A stretch of 5,456 nucleotides of DNA from positions 1-5,456 of the forward strand of contig JAVVSD010000028.1 of the NCBI GenBank assembly GCA_036654375.1, written 5' to 3'. The notes under the pieces were generated by a model, which was given only the letters and a program-made list of their open reading frames with translations, searched no databases and was not told the DNA's origin. Below are positions 5,183-5,456 of the stretch, piece by piece; the first letter of the stretch is position 1, and each line of letters opens with the position of its first letter. Both the position numbers and the translations under genes were made by a program. Source of the stretch: RZYX01 sp036654375 (GTDB lineage: Bacteria > Bacillota > Clostridia > Oscillospirales > Acutalibacteraceae).

Positions 5183-5456
5183 TTGTTCATTTCTTTTATT
5201 TCAAAAGAAACGAACCAAAGAAAGGAAACAAAGGGAAACCAAAATGTTATCCGTTATTTGGTTTCCCCTTGACCCCTTCCTGTGCCACAGAGGTAGTTTG
5301 ATGATGGGGTTAAGTTTGAACAGATTTAATAAATAAGTTGAGAGCTTTTAGTTTTTATAAGATTTTAAGGTTATAAATTTCTTGCTTATTATTTTTTATC
5401 CATCCCTTTATTCCCTAAAACTATTTTGACAGCAAACTATATGCTTTTATGCGTTG
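5183..5456 (+). repeat. Structured non-coding repeat, copy 3 (right part outside the window)
   Basis: The left terminal hairpin (GTTCATTTCTTT at 5185-5196, pairing with AAAGAAACGAAC) and the subterminal hairpin (GGGAAACCAAA, pairing with TTTGGTTTCCC) are the same as in copy 2. It has a single TTCCTGTGCCAC unit instead of two, and its AT-rich core is shorter. The window ends where the right stem should begin (after TTTTATGCG). The orientation is the same as copies 1 and 2, so direct copies flank the whole gene block. Confidence 0.82.

Overview
The window looks like chromosomal DNA of an AT-rich, low-GC member of the Bacillota, most likely an anaerobic, gut-type Clostridia/Oscillospirales bacterium. 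Three things suggest this. The Shine-Dalgarno sequences are strong and GGAGG-like. The coding sequences are A/T-rich and use the standard code. The gene families (AzoR-type flavoprotein, membrane-anchored CapA, stand-alone MOSC protein, small S1-domain protein) are of the kind found in that group. The placement comes from composition and family recognition, not from a database match.

Layout. Bases 1-1140 hold no credible gene. They contain one partial and one complete copy of a structured, roughly 470-bp non-coding repeat, separated by a linker that is itself repeated. A tRNA-Pro(TGG) gene with encoded CCA lies on the minus strand at 1206-1282, with a near-ideal promoter (TTGACA-17-TATAAT) upstream and a hairpin terminator directly downstream. 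A second, plus-strand promoter (TTGCCC-17-TATAAT) fires away from it into three closely spaced genes: an AzoR-family FMN-dependent oxidoreductase (1479-2069), a membrane-anchored CapA-family protein (2093-3502) and a MOSC-domain protein (3531-3986). A two-way terminator at 4001-4024 separates this unit from a convergent minus-strand gene (4042-4968) for a protein with three S1-like RNA-binding domains. Upstream of that gene lie a relic of the repeat's right end, the repeated linker, and a third repeat copy that runs off the window end.

How the parts relate. The three plus-strand genes are probably co-transcribed, but they do not form an obvious pathway: a soluble flavin oxidoreductase, an extracytoplasmic phosphoesterase-like protein and a possible sulfur/molybdenum-cofactor protein. 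The S1 protein probably acts on RNA or ribosomes and is independent of them.

The most unusual content is the repeat. It has 43-bp terminal inverted repeats that each fold into a hairpin, and their differences fall only in the hairpin loop. Each end also has a second, subterminal hairpin. Internal 55-bp units vary in number, and the three copies lie in direct orientation around the gene block. It has no open reading frame and no recognisable transposase, so it could be a MITE-like element moved in trans or a structured-RNA repeat. The sequence alone does not decide between these.
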